A stretch of DNA of 64,000 bases from Xenorhabdus cabanillasii (GTDB taxonomy: Bacteria > Pseudomonadota > Gammaproteobacteria > Enterobacterales > Enterobacteriaceae), in the NCBI RefSeq assembly GCF_003386665.1, contig NZ_QTUB01000001.1, positions 2,232,001 to 2,296,000 on the forward strand. Direction: 5' to 3'. A model generated the notes under the pieces. The model was not told the DNA's origin. It did not search any database and worked only from the letters and a program-made list of their open reading frames with translations. Below are positions 1 through 10,344 of this stretch, one piece after another. Numbering within the stretch: position 1 is the first letter of the stretch; each line of letters starts with the position of its first letter. A program made the translations under genes and the position numbers.

Positions 1-130
1 ATATATTGTGTGCTCAAAAGATTTTTGGGTCTAGGTAGCACTATGCCATATTTTTTCACAGGATAAGATAAAATATTGTTTATACTGGCGGCTGAATTTT
101 CCTTGTAATTGATTATAGGCAGTAATTGAT

Positions 131-790
131 ATGACACAGGACGAACTGAAAAAAGCGGTAGGTTGGGCAGCACTGGAATATGTCAGACCAGGAACAATTG
201 TCGGGGTTGGTACAGGTTCAACGGCATCTCATTTTATTGATGCGTTGGGGACGATGAAAGACAAAATTGAAGGTGCAGTATCCAGCTCGGAAGCATCGAC
301 AGAGAAATTGAAAAGTCTTGGCATTCCTGTGCTTGATTGTAATGAAGTTGATTCTTTGGATATTTATGTTGATGGTGCTGATGAAATCAATGGCAACATG
401 CAAATGATTAAAGGTGGCGGAGCTGCACTGACCAGAGAGAAAATCATTTCTGCTGTGGCAAAGAAATTCATTTGTATCATTGATGAATCCAAGCAGGTTG
501 ATATATTGGGTAAATTCCCGTTACCGGTTGAAGTTATTCCGATGGCACGTGCTTATGTTGCCCGTGAGTTGGTGAAATTAGGAGGAACTCCGGTTTACCG
601 TCAGAACGTTGTTACTGATAATGGTAATGTCATTTTGGATGTTCATAATCTTGCCATTCTTAACCCAATCGAATTAGAAAACAAAATTAATGCTATTGCT
701 GGTGTGGTAACTGTTGGCTTATTTGCTAATCGTGGTGCGAATGTCGTACTGGTTGGTACAGCTAATGGTGTAAAAACGATTGCAGAGTAA
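131..790 (+). CDS. rpiA: Ribose-5-phosphate isomerase A
   Basis: Cytosolic enzyme that interconverts ribose 5-phosphate and ribulose 5-phosphate in the non-oxidative pentose phosphate pathway. The 219-residue product has the full family length. Visible signatures are the phosphate loop [10 protein letters not shown] (about residues 25-34), the DGADEI motif with catalytic acids (about 81-86), and [11 protein letters not shown] (about 94-104). The gene stands beside serA in the same direction; in E. coli the two are also neighbours. A short hairpin follows the stop codon. Identification rests on near end-to-end resemblance to enterobacterial RpiA. Confidence 0.97.
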   Translation: MTQDELKKAVGWAALEYVRPGTIVGVGTGSTASHFIDALGTMKDKIEGAVSSSEASTEKLKSLGIPVLDCNEVDSLDIYVDGADEINGNMQMIKGGGAALTREKIISAVAKKFICIIDESKQVDILGKFPLPVEVIPMARAYVARELVKLGGTPVYRQNVVTDNGNVILDVHNLAILNPIELENKINAIAGVVTVGLFANRGANVVLVGTANGVKTIAE

Positions 791-800
791 TTATTAATTA

Positions 801-828
801 GGGGCAGAATATGCTGCCCTTAAAAAAT
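801..828 (+). terminator. Probable weak intrinsic terminator after rpiA
   Basis: A 6-bp GC-rich stem (GGGCAG at 802-807 with CTGCCC at 814-819) lies just after the rpiA stop. The following tract is mixed (TTAAAAAATTTT) rather than a clean T-run, so termination would be weak. Confidence 0.5.
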
Positions 829-1062
829 TTTCAGATTTATATTCAAAAAATAAAATTCAGATATATATATTGTATATTTGTCTAATTATTGCTCAAAGCT
901 CTGTATTTATCTCGTAACTAAAAGTTTTACTTTGCGTAACAACTTTTTTATTGTTTCTTATGCTGTTTTACAGGCAAACGATTGTATTGCTGTTGGCGTT
1001 TTTTTTGTTATGTTAGTAGAACCTATCGGCATTACGAAAATTAGTACAAATAAGGCGGATAA

Positions 1063-2304
1063 ATGGTTAAGGTATCTTTAGAAAAAGATAAAATTAAGTT
1101 TTTGCTGCTGGAAGGTGTTCATCAGAGCACAGTAGACAATTTGCGGGCAGCAGGGTACAGCAATATTGAGTATCATAAGGGCGCATTAGAACCGGAAGAG
1201 CTGAAAGAAGCAATTCGCGATGCCAGATTTGTGGGGATCCGTTCCCGTACTCAGTTAACCGAAGAAATTTTTGCTGCTGCTGAAAAATTAGTTGCAGTTG
1301 GGTGTTTCTGCATTGGCACTAATCAGGTTGATCTGAACGCCGCAGCAAAACGTGGTATTCCCGTATTTAACGCTCCGTTTTCCAATACACGCTCAGTGGC
1401 TGAAATGGTATTGGGAGAATTGCTGCTGTTATTGCGTCGAGTTCCAGAAGTCAATGCCAAAGCTCACAAAGGGGAATGGAACAAACAGGCTGCGGGTTGT
1501 TATGAAGCACGTGGCAAAAAATTAGGCATTATCGGTTACGGTCATATCGGTTCACAACTTAGTGTCCTGGCTGAAAGCATCGGTATGAATGTCTACTTCT
1601 TTGATATTGAACATAAATTACCGCTAGGAAACGCCCAGCAAGTTCATCACTTATCTGAATTGTTAAATATGAGTGATGTTGTGAGTCTGCATGTTCCTGA
1701 AACATCTTCAACCAAAAATATGATCGGTGCGGCAGAATTAGAGCTGATGAAACCGGGTTCAATTTTGATCAATGCTTCACGCGGTACTGTTATCGATATT
1801 CCTGCATTAGTCAATGCGTTAGAAATTGGGCATATTGCCGGTGCTGCAATTGATGTATTCCCCGTGGAGCCAGCAACCAACAACGAGCCTTTCGTCTCGC
1901 CATTAATTAAATTTGACAATGTACTGCTGACGCCACATATCGGCGGATCTACACAAGAAGCGCAACAGAATATCGGTTATGAAGTCGCCGGAAAATTGGT
2001 CAAATATTCTGACAACGGTTCTACACTGTCGGCGGTTAATTTCCCGGAAGTTTCACTGCCGGTACATGCTAAGGATACTAATCGATTACTGCACATCCAC
2101 GAAAACCGTCCGGGTATCTTAACCAGCATCAACCAGGTTTTCACCGATCAGGAAATCAATATTGAAGCACAATACCTGCGTACTGAAGGTGATATTGGTT
2201 ATGTGGTTATCGATATCATGACGCAAAATCCGGCTCAGGCTGAATTAGTTTTGCAACAACTAAGAGCTTTACCAGGTACAATCCGCTCCCGTCTGCTTTA
2301 CTAA
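1063..2304 (+). CDS. serA: D-3-phosphoglycerate dehydrogenase
   Basis: NAD-dependent enzyme for the first committed step of serine synthesis (3-phosphoglycerate to 3-phosphohydroxypyruvate). The 413-residue protein matches the short enterobacterial SerA type. It has a substrate domain, the Rossmann NAD-binding motif GIIGYGHIGSQL (about 151-162), the HIGGS catalytic histidine region (about 290), and a C-terminal ACT regulatory domain containing HENRPGILTSIN (about 345-356), where serine feedback inhibition acts in the family. The ATG start follows a purine-rich stretch (AAGGCGG), and the N-terminus VSLEKDKIKFLLLEG matches E. coli SerA. Confidence 0.97.
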   Translation: MVKVSLEKDKIKFLLLEGVHQSTVDNLRAAGYSNIEYHKGALEPEELKEAIRDARFVGIRSRTQLTEEIFAAAEKLVAVGCFCIGTNQVDLNAAAKRGIPVFNAPFSNTRSVAEMVLGELLLLLRRVPEVNAKAHKGEWNKQAAGCYEARGKKLGIIGYGHIGSQLSVLAESIGMNVYFFDIEHKLPLGNAQQVHHLSELLNMSDVVSLHVPETSSTKNMIGAAELELMKPGSILINASRGTVIDIPALVNALEIGHIAGAAIDVFPVEPATNNEPFVSPLIKFDNVLLTPHIGGSTQEAQQNIGYEVAGKLVKYSDNGSTLSAVNFPEVSLPVHAKDTNRLLHIHENRPGILTSINQVFTDQEINIEAQYLRTEGDIGYVVIDIMTQNPAQAELVLQQLRALPGTIRSRLLY

Positions 2305-2367
2305 GGCGAGCTGTACTTAGTTGAATGAACAAGTAAGTTAGGTGAAAAACACGTAACCAAATAAATA

Positions 2368-2393
2368 AGGGCTATTGAAGAAACAATAGCCCT
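2368..2393. terminator. Hairpin between serA and fau
   Basis: A perfect 10-bp inverted repeat (AGGGCTATTG / CAATAGCCCT) with a 6-nt loop lies between the convergent serA and fau genes. It has no T-run on the + strand and a T-rich tail (TATTTATTT) on the - strand. It may act mainly as the fau terminator or bidirectionally. Confidence 0.55.
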
Positions 2394-2428
2394 CGAACTA
2401 ATCTGCTAAACTCAATCCCCGGCAATTA

Positions 2429-3025
2429 TCATGACCAATGCCATATTTTTTCTGGTGTGATAATTTCTGGTAACGGAATATCCCAGCTTGCGCTGGGCAG
2501 CGTATTAATTAACTGAAAATTGTGTGCCAGCCCAATCGGGTAAAAATTTTGCTGTTGCCATTTGGCCAGTGTTCTGTCGTAGAACCCTCCTCCCATGCCT
2601 AACCGTTGCCCTGTAAGATCGAAAGCAACCAGAGGGATAAACATAACGTCCAGTTCAGAGATAGGTAAAACCTGCCTGACATCCAGTGATGGCTCTTCTA
2701 TATTAAAGTGGTTACGGACAAGAGAAGTTTCAGGTTGATAACGTAAGAACAGTAGGTGATTCCGGCTGAAAGGATGCAATACCGGCAAGTAAACTTGTTT
2801 ATTTTGCTGCCAAAATTGTTGAATCAATGGACGGGTATCTAATTCTCTATCAAAAGAGAGATACAGGGCAATTTTCTTCGCCTGAAGGATCTTTGGATGA
2901 GCCATGACTCGCTCGGCAGCTTGTAGAGCAAATTGCAGTTGTTGTTCAGGGGAAAGGCTTTTACGCAGCTGTCGGATTTCTTGTCTGATGCTTTTTCGGA
3001 GAGAGAGAAAAGAATCTGATTGCAT
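2429..3025 (-). CDS. fau: 5-formyltetrahydrofolate cyclo-ligase
   Basis: ATP-dependent enzyme that converts 5-formyl-THF to 5,10-methenyl-THF, also known as YgfA. The 198-residue product has the family C-terminal signature RLGMGGGFYDRTL (about 141-153) and an N-terminal basic helix with the conserved RKSLS. It lies directly downstream of the 6S RNA gene, which is the conserved enterobacterial arrangement zapA-ssrS-fau, all on the - strand here. Confidence 0.93.
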   Translation of the reverse strand: MQSDSFLSLRKSIRQEIRQLRKSLSPEQQLQFALQAAERVMAHPKILQAKKIALYLSFDRELDTRPLIQQFWQQNKQVYLPVLHPFSRNHLLFLRYQPETSLVRNHFNIEEPSLDVRQVLPISELDVMFIPLVAFDLTGQRLGMGGGFYDRTLAKWQQQNFYPIGLAHNFQLINTLPSASWDIPLPEIITPEKIWHWS

Positions 3026-3075
3026 GATACCTGCCTATTTAGTAGTGCAGAAAAGGATACAAAACAGATAGATAG

Positions 3076-3258
3076 AATTCTCCAAGATGCCGTTACAGGT
3101 GGTAACCCTTGAACCCTTGGTTCAAGGTGAACGTGGAGTCGCCCCTATTAGGCTTCTTGGACTGGCCAAGCATGCTCACAAGAAACGGAGCACCACATTC
3201 TATAGATATGAAATATCGGCTCAGGGGACTTCCCTGCACACGAACACCTCAGAGAAAA
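3076..3258 (-). ncRNA. ssrS: 6S RNA
   Basis: Regulatory RNA that binds sigma-70 RNA polymerase by mimicking an open promoter. On the - strand the segment starts near TTTCTCTGAGGTGTTC and ends near CATCTTGGAGAATTC, close to the E. coli 6S ends. Inside are the diagnostic blocks CAGGGGACTTCCC / GAGCCGATATTTCATA-like, TGAGCATGCT, and the CCTTGAACCAAGGGTTCAAGGG hairpin region near 3105-3130. Its position between zapA and fau is the conserved one. The ends are estimated to within a few bases. Confidence 0.93.
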
Positions 3259-3427
3259 TTTTTTATCACTTAAGCCATTAGCAGAGAACCATTAAATCAG
3301 GAGCCTACCCGTTTGGTTTTAAGTAACATCATGTGACCTATTGTATGTAACTAAATGGAGAAAGCAACTGGTTATATTCATCTATCGTGACTACTGCCTG
3401 ATTTATCAACAAATGACAGATAGGTGG

Positions 3428-3736
3428 TCAGCTAATTTTATTACCTTGCTCTAATAAGGCTTGCTCAATAGTCTGCTGGAGCATTTTAATTTTCTGTTCC
3501 ATATTGTAGGAATAATCACGGGTTTTCATTTTTTCTTGTGCTAACTCGTGACAGATATTCAGTGCCACAATAAAAACCAGTTGCTCAGTGTTAGTCACTC
3601 TGGTGCGTTCTTTGAGGTTATGCAAACGCTGATCAAGTTCCTCCGCCGCAGCCTGTAATGCTTCTATCTGCTCTGGTGGACAATTGACACGTAATGACCG
3701 CCCAAAAATCTGAATATCTACTGGTTGTGCAGACAT
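3428..3736 (-). CDS. zapA: Cell division protein ZapA
   Basis: Small cytoplasmic protein that promotes bundling of FtsZ protofilaments at mid-cell. The 102 residues show the ZapA layout: an N-terminal beta-rich head beginning [19 protein letters not shown], then a long helix for tetramer coiled-coil formation (about 25-100). It is slightly shorter than E. coli ZapA (109 aa). It heads the zapA-ssrS-fau unit and is divergent from the ygfB-pepP-ubiH-ubiI cluster. Confidence 0.93.
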   Translation of the reverse strand: MSAQPVDIQIFGRSLRVNCPPEQIEALQAAAEELDQRLHNLKERTRVTNTEQLVFIVALNICHELAQEKMKTRDYSYNMEQKIKMLQQTIEQALLEQGNKIS

Positions 3737-4002
3737 GACACCTTCCTGATTTATTACTGTATCGATACCTTTGTTGATACCTTAATTCTGATATACACCC
3801 TTTAGCTTTCAAGTTGCTATATGTTATTAGCTGTAACTCGAAATTTATTGGGGGTAAAAAACATATTTTGGTATAAAAATAAGGCCGACACCAATCATTA
3901 CCGTACAATACCAAAAGACAACCTGATGATGTTGTCTGGTATAGCGACTCCCCTTGATGGTAGCATAGCATGAACTTATATCGCCAACGATGATCAATAT
4001 AC

Positions 4003-4584
4003 ATGTCTATACAAAACTCATTACCTAATTATCAATCATTTGATGAAATTTTGCATCAACAGTCCGTTGCACTGACAGCCGCAGAAATGCATGGCTTAAT
4101 AAGTGGTTTATTATGTGGTGGAAATCACGACAGTAGCTGGCAGACTCTTGTACATGATCTCACTAATGATGGCCTTGCATTTTCACAGACACTCGCACAG
4201 CCAATCAGAGAATTGTATGAAGTCACTTTCGAATCATTGGATGATAGTAACTTTAATTTTAATTTACTGCTTCCTGATGATGAAGCTGGTGTTTTTGCAT
4301 GTGCTGACGCGTTGGCAGGATGGGTAAACCATTTCTTGTTGGGATTGGGGGTTGCAGATCCAAAAATAACAGAAAGAAAAGAAATTCAGGAAGTTATTAC
4401 TGATTTACGTAATATAGGTATGCTGGGATACGACGAAGATGAAGATCAAGAAGAGCTATCTCAGGCACTGGAAGAAGTATTGGAATATGTCCGTGTTGCA
4501 GTGCAGCTCTGTTACATTGCACTGGCGACGCCCAAAAAAGCAGGCAATACAACGAAAAAAGATGAAAAACCAACGCTGCATTGA
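4003..4584 (+). CDS. ygfB: UPF0149 family protein YgfB
   Basis: Acidic cytoplasmic protein of the UPF0149 family. The 193 residues include the conserved [15 protein letters not shown] (about 26-40) and [10 protein letters not shown] (about 106-115), plus an acidic patch [10 protein letters not shown] (about 145). It opens the conserved ygfB-pepP-ubiH-ubiI operon, with 47 bp to pepP. Family membership is clear. Its biochemical role here cannot be read from sequence. Confidence 0.92.
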   Translation: MSIQNSLPNYQSFDEILHQQSVALTAAEMHGLISGLLCGGNHDSSWQTLVHDLTNDGLAFSQTLAQPIRELYEVTFESLDDSNFNFNLLLPDDEAGVFACADALAGWVNHFLLGLGVADPKITERKEIQEVITDLRNIGMLGYDEDEDQEELSQALEEVLEYVRVAVQLCYIALATPKKAGNTTKKDEKPTLH

Positions 4585-4631
4585 TTGGTAATTAACTAAT
4601 TATTAATAATAACGAGATTGCAGGAGAGGGT

Positions 4632-5948
4632 ATGATTAAACAAGAATATTTATCCCGTCGTCAGGCATTATTGTCAAAAATGGCACCGGCCAGCGCGGCC
4701 ATTATTTTTGCGGCCCTGCCTGCGACACGCAACTCAGATAGTGAATATTCTTATCGTCAGCACAGTGATTTTCTTTACCTGACTGGGTTTAATGAACCAG
4801 AATCTGTTCTTATTCTTATTAAAAGCGATGAAACTCACAACCACAGTGTGTTGTTTAATCGAGTGCGTGATCTTACCGCAGAAATCTGGTTTGGTCGTCG
4901 GCTTGGGCAGGAAGCCGCTCCAGAAAAACTGGGGGTGGATCGTGCTCTGCCATTTAATGATATTGATGAACAACTCTACCTCTTGCTGAATGGGTTAGAT
5001 GTGGTTTATCACGCTCAGGGGGAATTTGAATATGCTGATAAGATCGTATTCAGTGCTCTGAATAAGTTACGTAAGAATAGCCGTCGTAATCTCAGTACCC
5101 CATCAATAATGGCAGACTGGCGTCCGTGGCTACATGAAATGCGCTTGTTTAAATCAGAAGCTGAGTTGGAAATCATGCGCAAAGCCGGGAAAATCAGTGC
5201 TCAAGCACATACCAGAGCTATGCGAAGCTGCCGCCCGAATATGTTTGAATATCAGCTTGAAGCTGATATTCACCATGAATTTACCTATCACGGTGCGCGC
5301 TACCCTGCTTATAACACCATTGTTGGTGCAGGAGAAAATGCTTGTATCCTGCATTACACAGAAAACGACCGTCGTATGAAAGATGGCGATTTAGTGTTGA
5401 TCGATGCAGGTTGTGAATATGAAGGGTATGCGGGGGACATTACACGGACGTTTCCGGTTAATGGCAAATTTACCCGCCCTCAACGAGAAATTTATGACAT
5501 TGTGCTGAAATCCGTCAATGTCTCCCTTGAACTTTATAAACCGGGTACTAGCATTCGTGAAGTGACCGAGCAGGTTGTGCGTATCATGGTTGAAGAGCTG
5601 GTTAAACTGGGCATTATGCATGGTGAAGTGGAATATTTGATCGAGACCAATGCCTATCGCCAATTTTTCATGCATGGTTTAAGCCATTGGCTTGGGCTGG
5701 ATGTCCACGATGTGGGGCATTACGGTGTTGATCGTGATCGCATTCTGGAACCTGGCATGGTACTGACCGTTGAGCCGGGGCTGTATATCGCACCGGATGC
5801 TGATGTGCCGCCGGAATACCGCGGTATCGGGGTCCGTATTGAAGACGATATTGTGATTACAGAATCAGGCAATGAGAATTTGACTGAGTATGTCGTTAAA
5901 GATCCTGATGAAATAGAAGCACTGATGGCACAGGCTAAACAGGGTTAG
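4632..5948 (+). CDS. pepP: Xaa-Pro aminopeptidase P
   Basis: Cytosolic metallopeptidase of the M24 'pita-bread' family that removes N-terminal residues preceding proline. The 438-residue product has the usual length. The N-terminal AMP_N domain carries SDFLYLTGFNEPE (about 45-57). The catalytic domain supplies metal ligands: D258 and D269 in LIDAGCEYEGYAGDITRTF, a His in HGLSHWLGLDVHDVG, and Glu residues in TVEPGLYI and GVRIEDD. Operon with ygfB upstream and ubiH 29 bp downstream. Confidence 0.96.
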   Translation: MIKQEYLSRRQALLSKMAPASAAIIFAALPATRNSDSEYSYRQHSDFLYLTGFNEPESVLILIKSDETHNHSVLFNRVRDLTAEIWFGRRLGQEAAPEKLGVDRALPFNDIDEQLYLLLNGLDVVYHAQGEFEYADKIVFSALNKLRKNSRRNLSTPSIMADWRPWLHEMRLFKSEAELEIMRKAGKISAQAHTRAMRSCRPNMFEYQLEADIHHEFTYHGARYPAYNTIVGAGENACILHYTENDRRMKDGDLVLIDAGCEYEGYAGDITRTFPVNGKFTRPQREIYDIVLKSVNVSLELYKPGTSIREVTEQVVRIMVEELVKLGIMHGEVEYLIETNAYRQFFMHGLSHWLGLDVHDVGHYGVDRDRILEPGMVLTVEPGLYIAPDADVPPEYRGIGVRIEDDIVITESGNENLTEYVVKDPDEIEALMAQAKQG

Positions 5949-5977
5949 AGTTACAGTAATCAGGAAGCCAAATCATA

Positions 5978-7168
5978 ATGAGCGTGATTATCGTGGGAGG
6001 AGGGATGGCTGGTGCAACATTAGCACTTGCCATTTCTTCTTTGAGCCGGGGGCAGTTGCAAGTCTCCTTAGTTGAAGCAGCAGAGCCAACACAGCAACAT
6101 CCGGGTTTTGATGCAAGGGCGATTGCCTTAGCTGATGGTACATGTCAGCGTTTGAGCCAGATAGGTGTCTGGTCTGCACTGAAAGATTGTGTGACCCCAA
6201 TTACTCACGTTCATGTCAGTGACCGTGGTTGTAGTGGGTTTGTCAATATCCGGGCTGACGATTATGACATTCCGGCATTGGGTAATGTTATTGAGCTGCA
6301 TGATGCCGGAAACCGTTTGTTTGATTTATTAAAACAGGCACCGAATATCAAACTTTATTGTCCGGCTAAAGTGAATGCTGTTGAGCGTCTGGACACTTCA
6401 GTTTCTATTACCTTGAATAGTGGTGAAAAACTTACGGGAAAACTGTTGATAGCAGCGGACGGAAGCCAGTCTTCCGTAGCAAAAGCCTGTAATATCCTGT
6501 GGCAGCGGCAGGATTACAGTCAGGTTGCCATCATTGCCAATGTCCTGACATCTGAACATCCCCGAGGCCGGGCATTTGAGCGCTTTACTGAACATGGCCC
6601 GCTGGCACTGCTGCCAATGTCAGAAGGGCGCAGCTCGTTAGTCTGGTGTCATCCATTGGATAAATGGACGGAAATTAATCAGTGGGAAGATGCCGAGTTT
6701 CTCCGTCAACTGCAAAAAGCGTTTGGCTGGCGCCTGGGAAAAATGTTGGAAACAGGTCAGCGGTACAGTTACCCACTGACTTTATCTACATCCAAACAGC
6801 AGATCAGCCATCGTTTGGCATTAGTAGGTAATTCATCTCAAACTCTGCATCCAATCGCAGGGCAGGGCTTTAACTTAGGTATGCGTGATGTAATGGCATT
6901 AGCTCAGGTTATTTCGGCTGCTGCGATTGAGGGGCACGATATCGGCTCTTATAACGTTCTGACTCGTTATCAACAGCAACGCTTTGCAGATCGTGAGGTA
7001 ACAATCGGTATTACTGATGGGCTGGTCAGGTTGTTTGCCAATGACTATTTTCCGTTGAGAATCGGACGCAATTTTGGCCTGATGACGATGGAAATGTTGC
7101 CACTGATAAAGGGCACATTGGCCCGTCAGACATTGGGTTGGGTTGCCCATCATTCAATGGCAGAATAA
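5978..7168 (+). CDS. ubiH: 2-octaprenyl-6-methoxyphenol hydroxylase
   Basis: FAD monooxygenase for an aromatic-ring hydroxylation in ubiquinone synthesis. The 396 residues open with the dinucleotide-binding motif IIVGGGMAGATLALA (about 4-18). They contain the FAD/NADPH motif region AADGSQSSVAK (about 158-168) and the second FAD motif GNSSQTLHPIAGQGFNLGMRD (about 284-304), where the usual GDAAH is GNSSQ, a form also typical of UbiH. It sits between pepP and ubiI in the conserved order. Confidence 0.93.
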   Translation: MSVIIVGGGMAGATLALAISSLSRGQLQVSLVEAAEPTQQHPGFDARAIALADGTCQRLSQIGVWSALKDCVTPITHVHVSDRGCSGFVNIRADDYDIPALGNVIELHDAGNRLFDLLKQAPNIKLYCPAKVNAVERLDTSVSITLNSGEKLTGKLLIAADGSQSSVAKACNILWQRQDYSQVAIIANVLTSEHPRGRAFERFTEHGPLALLPMSEGRSSLVWCHPLDKWTEINQWEDAEFLRQLQKAFGWRLGKMLETGQRYSYPLTLSTSKQQISHRLALVGNSSQTLHPIAGQGFNLGMRDVMALAQVISAAAIEGHDIGSYNVLTRYQQQRFADREVTIGITDGLVRLFANDYFPLRIGRNFGLMTMEMLPLIKGTLARQTLGWVAHHSMAE

Positions 7169-7192
7169 GTCAGATTAAGAGGAAATAAAAAC

Positions 7193-8425
7193 ATGCAATC
7201 ATTTGATGTGGTGATCGCAGGAGGCGGTATGGTTGGCCTTGCGCTGGCCTGTGGTTTACATGGTAGCGGCTTGCGCATCGCGATTGTAGAAGAGCATCCA
7301 CCAACCAGTATTTTTCATACCGATGATGAACATGCGTTGCGTGTTTCTGCCATCAATGCAGCCAGCGAACGGTTATTAACCCATCTCGGTGTTTGGCAGA
7401 AGCTCCTCGCAATGCGTGCCAGCCCTTATCAGGGGATGGAAGTCTGGGATCAGGATAGCTTCGGTCGTATTCAGTTCAATGCGGCGGAAAATGGCCTCAA
7501 TCATCTTGGACACATTATCGAAAATAATGTGATCCGACAGGCTCTTTGGCAACAGGCTGAAAGTTTATCTGATGTAACCATGTTTACCCCTGTTTCTCTT
7601 AAGAATGTTGTCTGGGGAGAAAACGAAGCTTTTATTACCCTGTCCGACGAGCGAATGTTGACTTCACGGTTAGTTGTTGGTGCAGATGGTGCTCATTCAT
7701 GGTTGCGTCAGCATGCAGATATTCCACTGACTTTCTGGGATTACGAACATTATGCATTGGTTGCGACTATTCGTACTGTGGAACCTCATAAAGGGGTTGC
7801 GCGCCAGGTTTTTCATGGGGATGGTATTCTTGCTTTCCTGCCACTTTCTGATCCTCATTTATGCTCTATTGTCTGGTCATTGCCTGCGGAAGCGGCGCAA
7901 CAGCGCAAGACAATGGAGACTGAGTTGTTTAACCGGCAATTGAGTGTCACTTTTGACATGCGACTTGGGCAGTGTGAGTTGATCAGTGACCGTCAGACTA
8001 TCCCATTAATAGGACGCTATGCCCGGAATTTTGCTGCACATCGGTTAGCTTTATTGGGAGATGCAGCACATACAATCCATCCATTGGCCGGGCAGGGAGT
8101 CAATCTGGGGTTTATGGATGTAGCAGAGTTGATCGGAGAATTGATCCGTTTGAACCAGCAAGGCAAAGATATCGGTCAATATCTCTATCTTGGTCGTTAT
8201 GAGCGTCGCCGTAAACACAGTGCGGCTGTCATGCTGGCTGGTATGCAGGGATTTCGGCAGCTATTTGATGGGAATAATCCTGTCAAGAAACTATTTCGTG
8301 ATCTAGGGCTGACTTTGGCTAACAGTTTCCCCGGAATAAAGCCACAATTACTCCGTCATGCGATGGGTCTTCATGATCTGCCGGATTGGTTGATTACTCA
8401 AACCTCTTCAGTTGAAAAAATCTAA
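7193..8425 (+). CDS. ubiI: 2-octaprenylphenol hydroxylase
   Basis: Paralogous FAD monooxygenase of ubiquinone biosynthesis (formerly VisC), hydroxylating C5 of the ring. The 410-residue product has the N-terminal GGGMVGLALACGL (about 9-21), GADGAHSWLR (about 163-172), and the classical GDAAHTIHPLAGQGVNLGFMD (about 286-306). It begins 24 bp after ubiH, behind a GAGGAAA ribosome binding site, and is the last gene of the operon. A hairpin-forming repeat around 8464-8500 follows. Confidence 0.94.
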   Translation: MQSFDVVIAGGGMVGLALACGLHGSGLRIAIVEEHPPTSIFHTDDEHALRVSAINAASERLLTHLGVWQKLLAMRASPYQGMEVWDQDSFGRIQFNAAENGLNHLGHIIENNVIRQALWQQAESLSDVTMFTPVSLKNVVWGENEAFITLSDERMLTSRLVVGADGAHSWLRQHADIPLTFWDYEHYALVATIRTVEPHKGVARQVFHGDGILAFLPLSDPHLCSIVWSLPAEAAQQRKTMETELFNRQLSVTFDMRLGQCELISDRQTIPLIGRYARNFAAHRLALLGDAAHTIHPLAGQGVNLGFMDVAELIGELIRLNQQGKDIGQYLYLGRYERRRKHSAAVMLAGMQGFRQLFDGNNPVKKLFRDLGLTLANSFPGIKPQLLRHAMGLHDLPDWLITQTSSVEKI

Positions 8426-8800
8426 TTTTTCCTCTTATTTGGGATTAGTTTTTTTTATATCAGGCTAAAGTGTATTCAGTTGGTTTGCTTCACACTTTAG
8501 TCTGTTTGTAATAAAAAAAAGAATATTTTTTACATATTACTGCCATTTTTTAGCGTTCCCACACAATAAAATAGAAAAAAATTCCGCATGATAGTGAAGG
8601 GTTTTTGAAGGCATCATTGTTATGTTGATAATTTATTTTATGGTTCATTTCCATTTTCAGTGATAACTTCTAGTCCAAGGTATCGTTTGCGTCATTAACC
8701 GCTTCTTTGTTTCATGATCCAACATTTGCCGGTTAATACGCCGTATATATGTTATTCAGATCAAGAACGTTTTCATGTCAAAAATGGAAAGAGGGAAATA
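8426..8800 (+). promoter_or_regulatory. Intergenic region upstream of gcvTHP
   Basis: About 375 bp without a convincing gene. It begins with an imperfect inverted repeat (CTAAAGTGT near 8465 with ACACTTTAG near 8491), a possible ubiI terminator without a strong T-run. The rest is AT-rich DNA that must carry the gcvT promoter. In E. coli this region binds GcvA, Lrp and PurR, but I could not confirm their sites by eye. No glycine riboswitch pattern is seen. Confidence 0.5.
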
Positions 8801-9898
8801 ATGTCAAAACACACCCCACTATATGATCAGCATCTGACATGCGGGGCGCGCATGGTGGATTTTCATGGCTGGATGATGCCCCTTCACTACGGTTCACAAA
8901 TCGACGAGCATCACGCGGTGCGTACTGACGCAGGTATGTTCGACGTTTCCCATATGACCATTATGGATTTGCACGGCGCAGGTTGCCGTGATTTTCTCCG
9001 TTATCTTCTGGCAAATGATGTTGCTAAGCTGACTGAAAAAGGTAAGGCGCTTTATACCGGCATGCTTAATGCTTCCGCTGGTGTTATTGATGACCTGATT
9101 GTCTATTTTTTCACTGATAATTTTTATCGCATGGTCGTTAACTCGGCAACTCGTGAAAAAGATTTAGCTTGGATCCAACAACATGCGGAGAAATACTCTG
9201 TTGAGATCACCGTTCGTAATGACTTGGCGCTGATTGCAGTTCAAGGTCCTAACGCACAATCCAGAGTCCAGTCTTTGTTAAATAATGAGCAAAAGCAATC
9301 CATTGCAGGCATGAAACCTTTCTTTGGTGTGCAATCTGGTGACTTATTTATCGCAACTACCGGTTATACCGGTGAAGCGGGTTATGAAATTGCATTGCCT
9401 CAGGAACAAGCTGTTGATTTTTGGCAGCAGTTACTGAAAGAAGGAGTTAAACCAGCGGGACTGGGAGCACGGGATACACTGCGCCTTGAAGCCGGTATGA
9501 ACCTTTATGGTCAGGAAATGGATGAATCCATCTCACCTTTGGCTGCGAATATGGGATGGACGATTGCATGGGCACCGGAAGAGCGCCAATTTATTGGCCG
9601 TGAAGCTCTGTTGAAACAGCGTGAAGCTGGGACAGAACAATTGGTTGGGTTAATCATGCGTGAAAAAGGCGTCTTGCGCAGTGGGTTAACGGTTAGTTTC
9701 ACTGATGAAACTGGTGAAGTACGTTTTGGTGTTATTACCAGTGGAACATTCTCACCTACATTAGGATTCAGTATTGCCCTTGCCAGGATGCCGCAAGGGG
9801 TTGGAGAACAGGCGATTGTCCAGATCCGTAATCGCGAGATGTCGGTTCAGGTTGTTAAACCGGGTTTTGTCAGGATGGGAAAATCGCTTGTAGGATGA
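8801..9898 (+). CDS. gcvT: Glycine cleavage T protein (aminomethyltransferase)
   Basis: Transfers the methylene unit from the aminomethyl-lipoyl H protein to tetrahydrofolate and releases ammonia. I start at the ATG of [12 protein letters not shown] (8801), behind GAGGGAAAT, giving 365 residues as in E. coli. An upstream in-frame ATG at 8714 would add 29 unrelated residues. Conserved segments include [14 protein letters not shown] (about 20-33), a folate-site acid region near FDVSHM (about 50), and [11 protein letters not shown] (about 187-197). First gene of gcvTHP. Confidence 0.95.
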   Translation: MSKHTPLYDQHLTCGARMVDFHGWMMPLHYGSQIDEHHAVRTDAGMFDVSHMTIMDLHGAGCRDFLRYLLANDVAKLTEKGKALYTGMLNASAGVIDDLIVYFFTDNFYRMVVNSATREKDLAWIQQHAEKYSVEITVRNDLALIAVQGPNAQSRVQSLLNNEQKQSIAGMKPFFGVQSGDLFIATTGYTGEAGYEIALPQEQAVDFWQQLLKEGVKPAGLGARDTLRLEAGMNLYGQEMDESISPLAANMGWTIAWAPEERQFIGREALLKQREAGTEQLVGLIMREKGVLRSGLTVSFTDETGEVRFGVITSGTFSPTLGFSIALARMPQGVGEQAIVQIRNREMSVQVVKPGFVRMGKSLVG

Positions 9899-9944
9899 TT
9901 TTGGTCGCAACATTTTAATGAATAAAAATAAGGAGATGGAACCG

Positions 9945-10337
9945 ATGAGTCATGTACCAACCGAACTAAAATATACCGAATCACACGAATGGATTCGCTC
10001 TGAAGGAAATGGCGAATATACCGTGGGTATTACCGAACATGCCCAGCAACTATTGGGTGATATGGTGTTCGTTGACTTGCCTGAAATCGGAGCGGTCATA
10101 AACAGTGGTGATGATTGTGCAGTCGTTGAATCAGTCAAGGCGGCTTCCGATATTTACGCACCGCTGAGTGGTGAAGTTATCGCAGTCAACCCTGCTTTAG
10201 AAGGTTCACCCGAATTAGTGAATAGCGAGCCTTATAACGAAGGCTGGTTATTCCGCATCAAAGTTACTGATGAAAGTGAATTGACCAACCTGCTGGATGC
10301 AGAAAGTTATCGGTCATTATTGGAAGAAGAAGAGTAA
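9945..10337 (+). CDS. gcvH: Glycine cleavage H protein (lipoyl carrier)
   Basis: Small lipoyl-domain protein that shuttles the aminomethyl group between the P, T and L proteins. The preferred start is ATG 9945 ([16 protein letters not shown]), which has AGGAGATGG upstream and gives 130 residues. An earlier ATG at 9918 lacks family support. The lipoylated lysine lies in the [11 protein letters not shown] motif (about residues 62-72). A strong intrinsic terminator stands immediately after the stop codon, before gcvP. Confidence 0.95.
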   Translation: MSHVPTELKYTESHEWIRSEGNGEYTVGITEHAQQLLGDMVFVDLPEIGAVINSGDDCAVVESVKAASDIYAPLSGEVIAVNPALEGSPELVNSEPYNEGWLFRIKVTDESELTNLLDAESYRSLLEEEE

Positions 10338-10344
10338 ATATTTC

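Noticed and set aside
878..1081. 67-codon + strand frame before serA
   Set aside because: It overlaps the serA start, has no ribosome binding site or family features, and its DNA looks like the AT-rich serA promoter region.
8426..8800. Possible glycine riboswitch before gcvT
   Set aside because: No paired aptamer-like conserved blocks could be recognised; enterobacterial gcv operons use GcvA/Lrp control instead.
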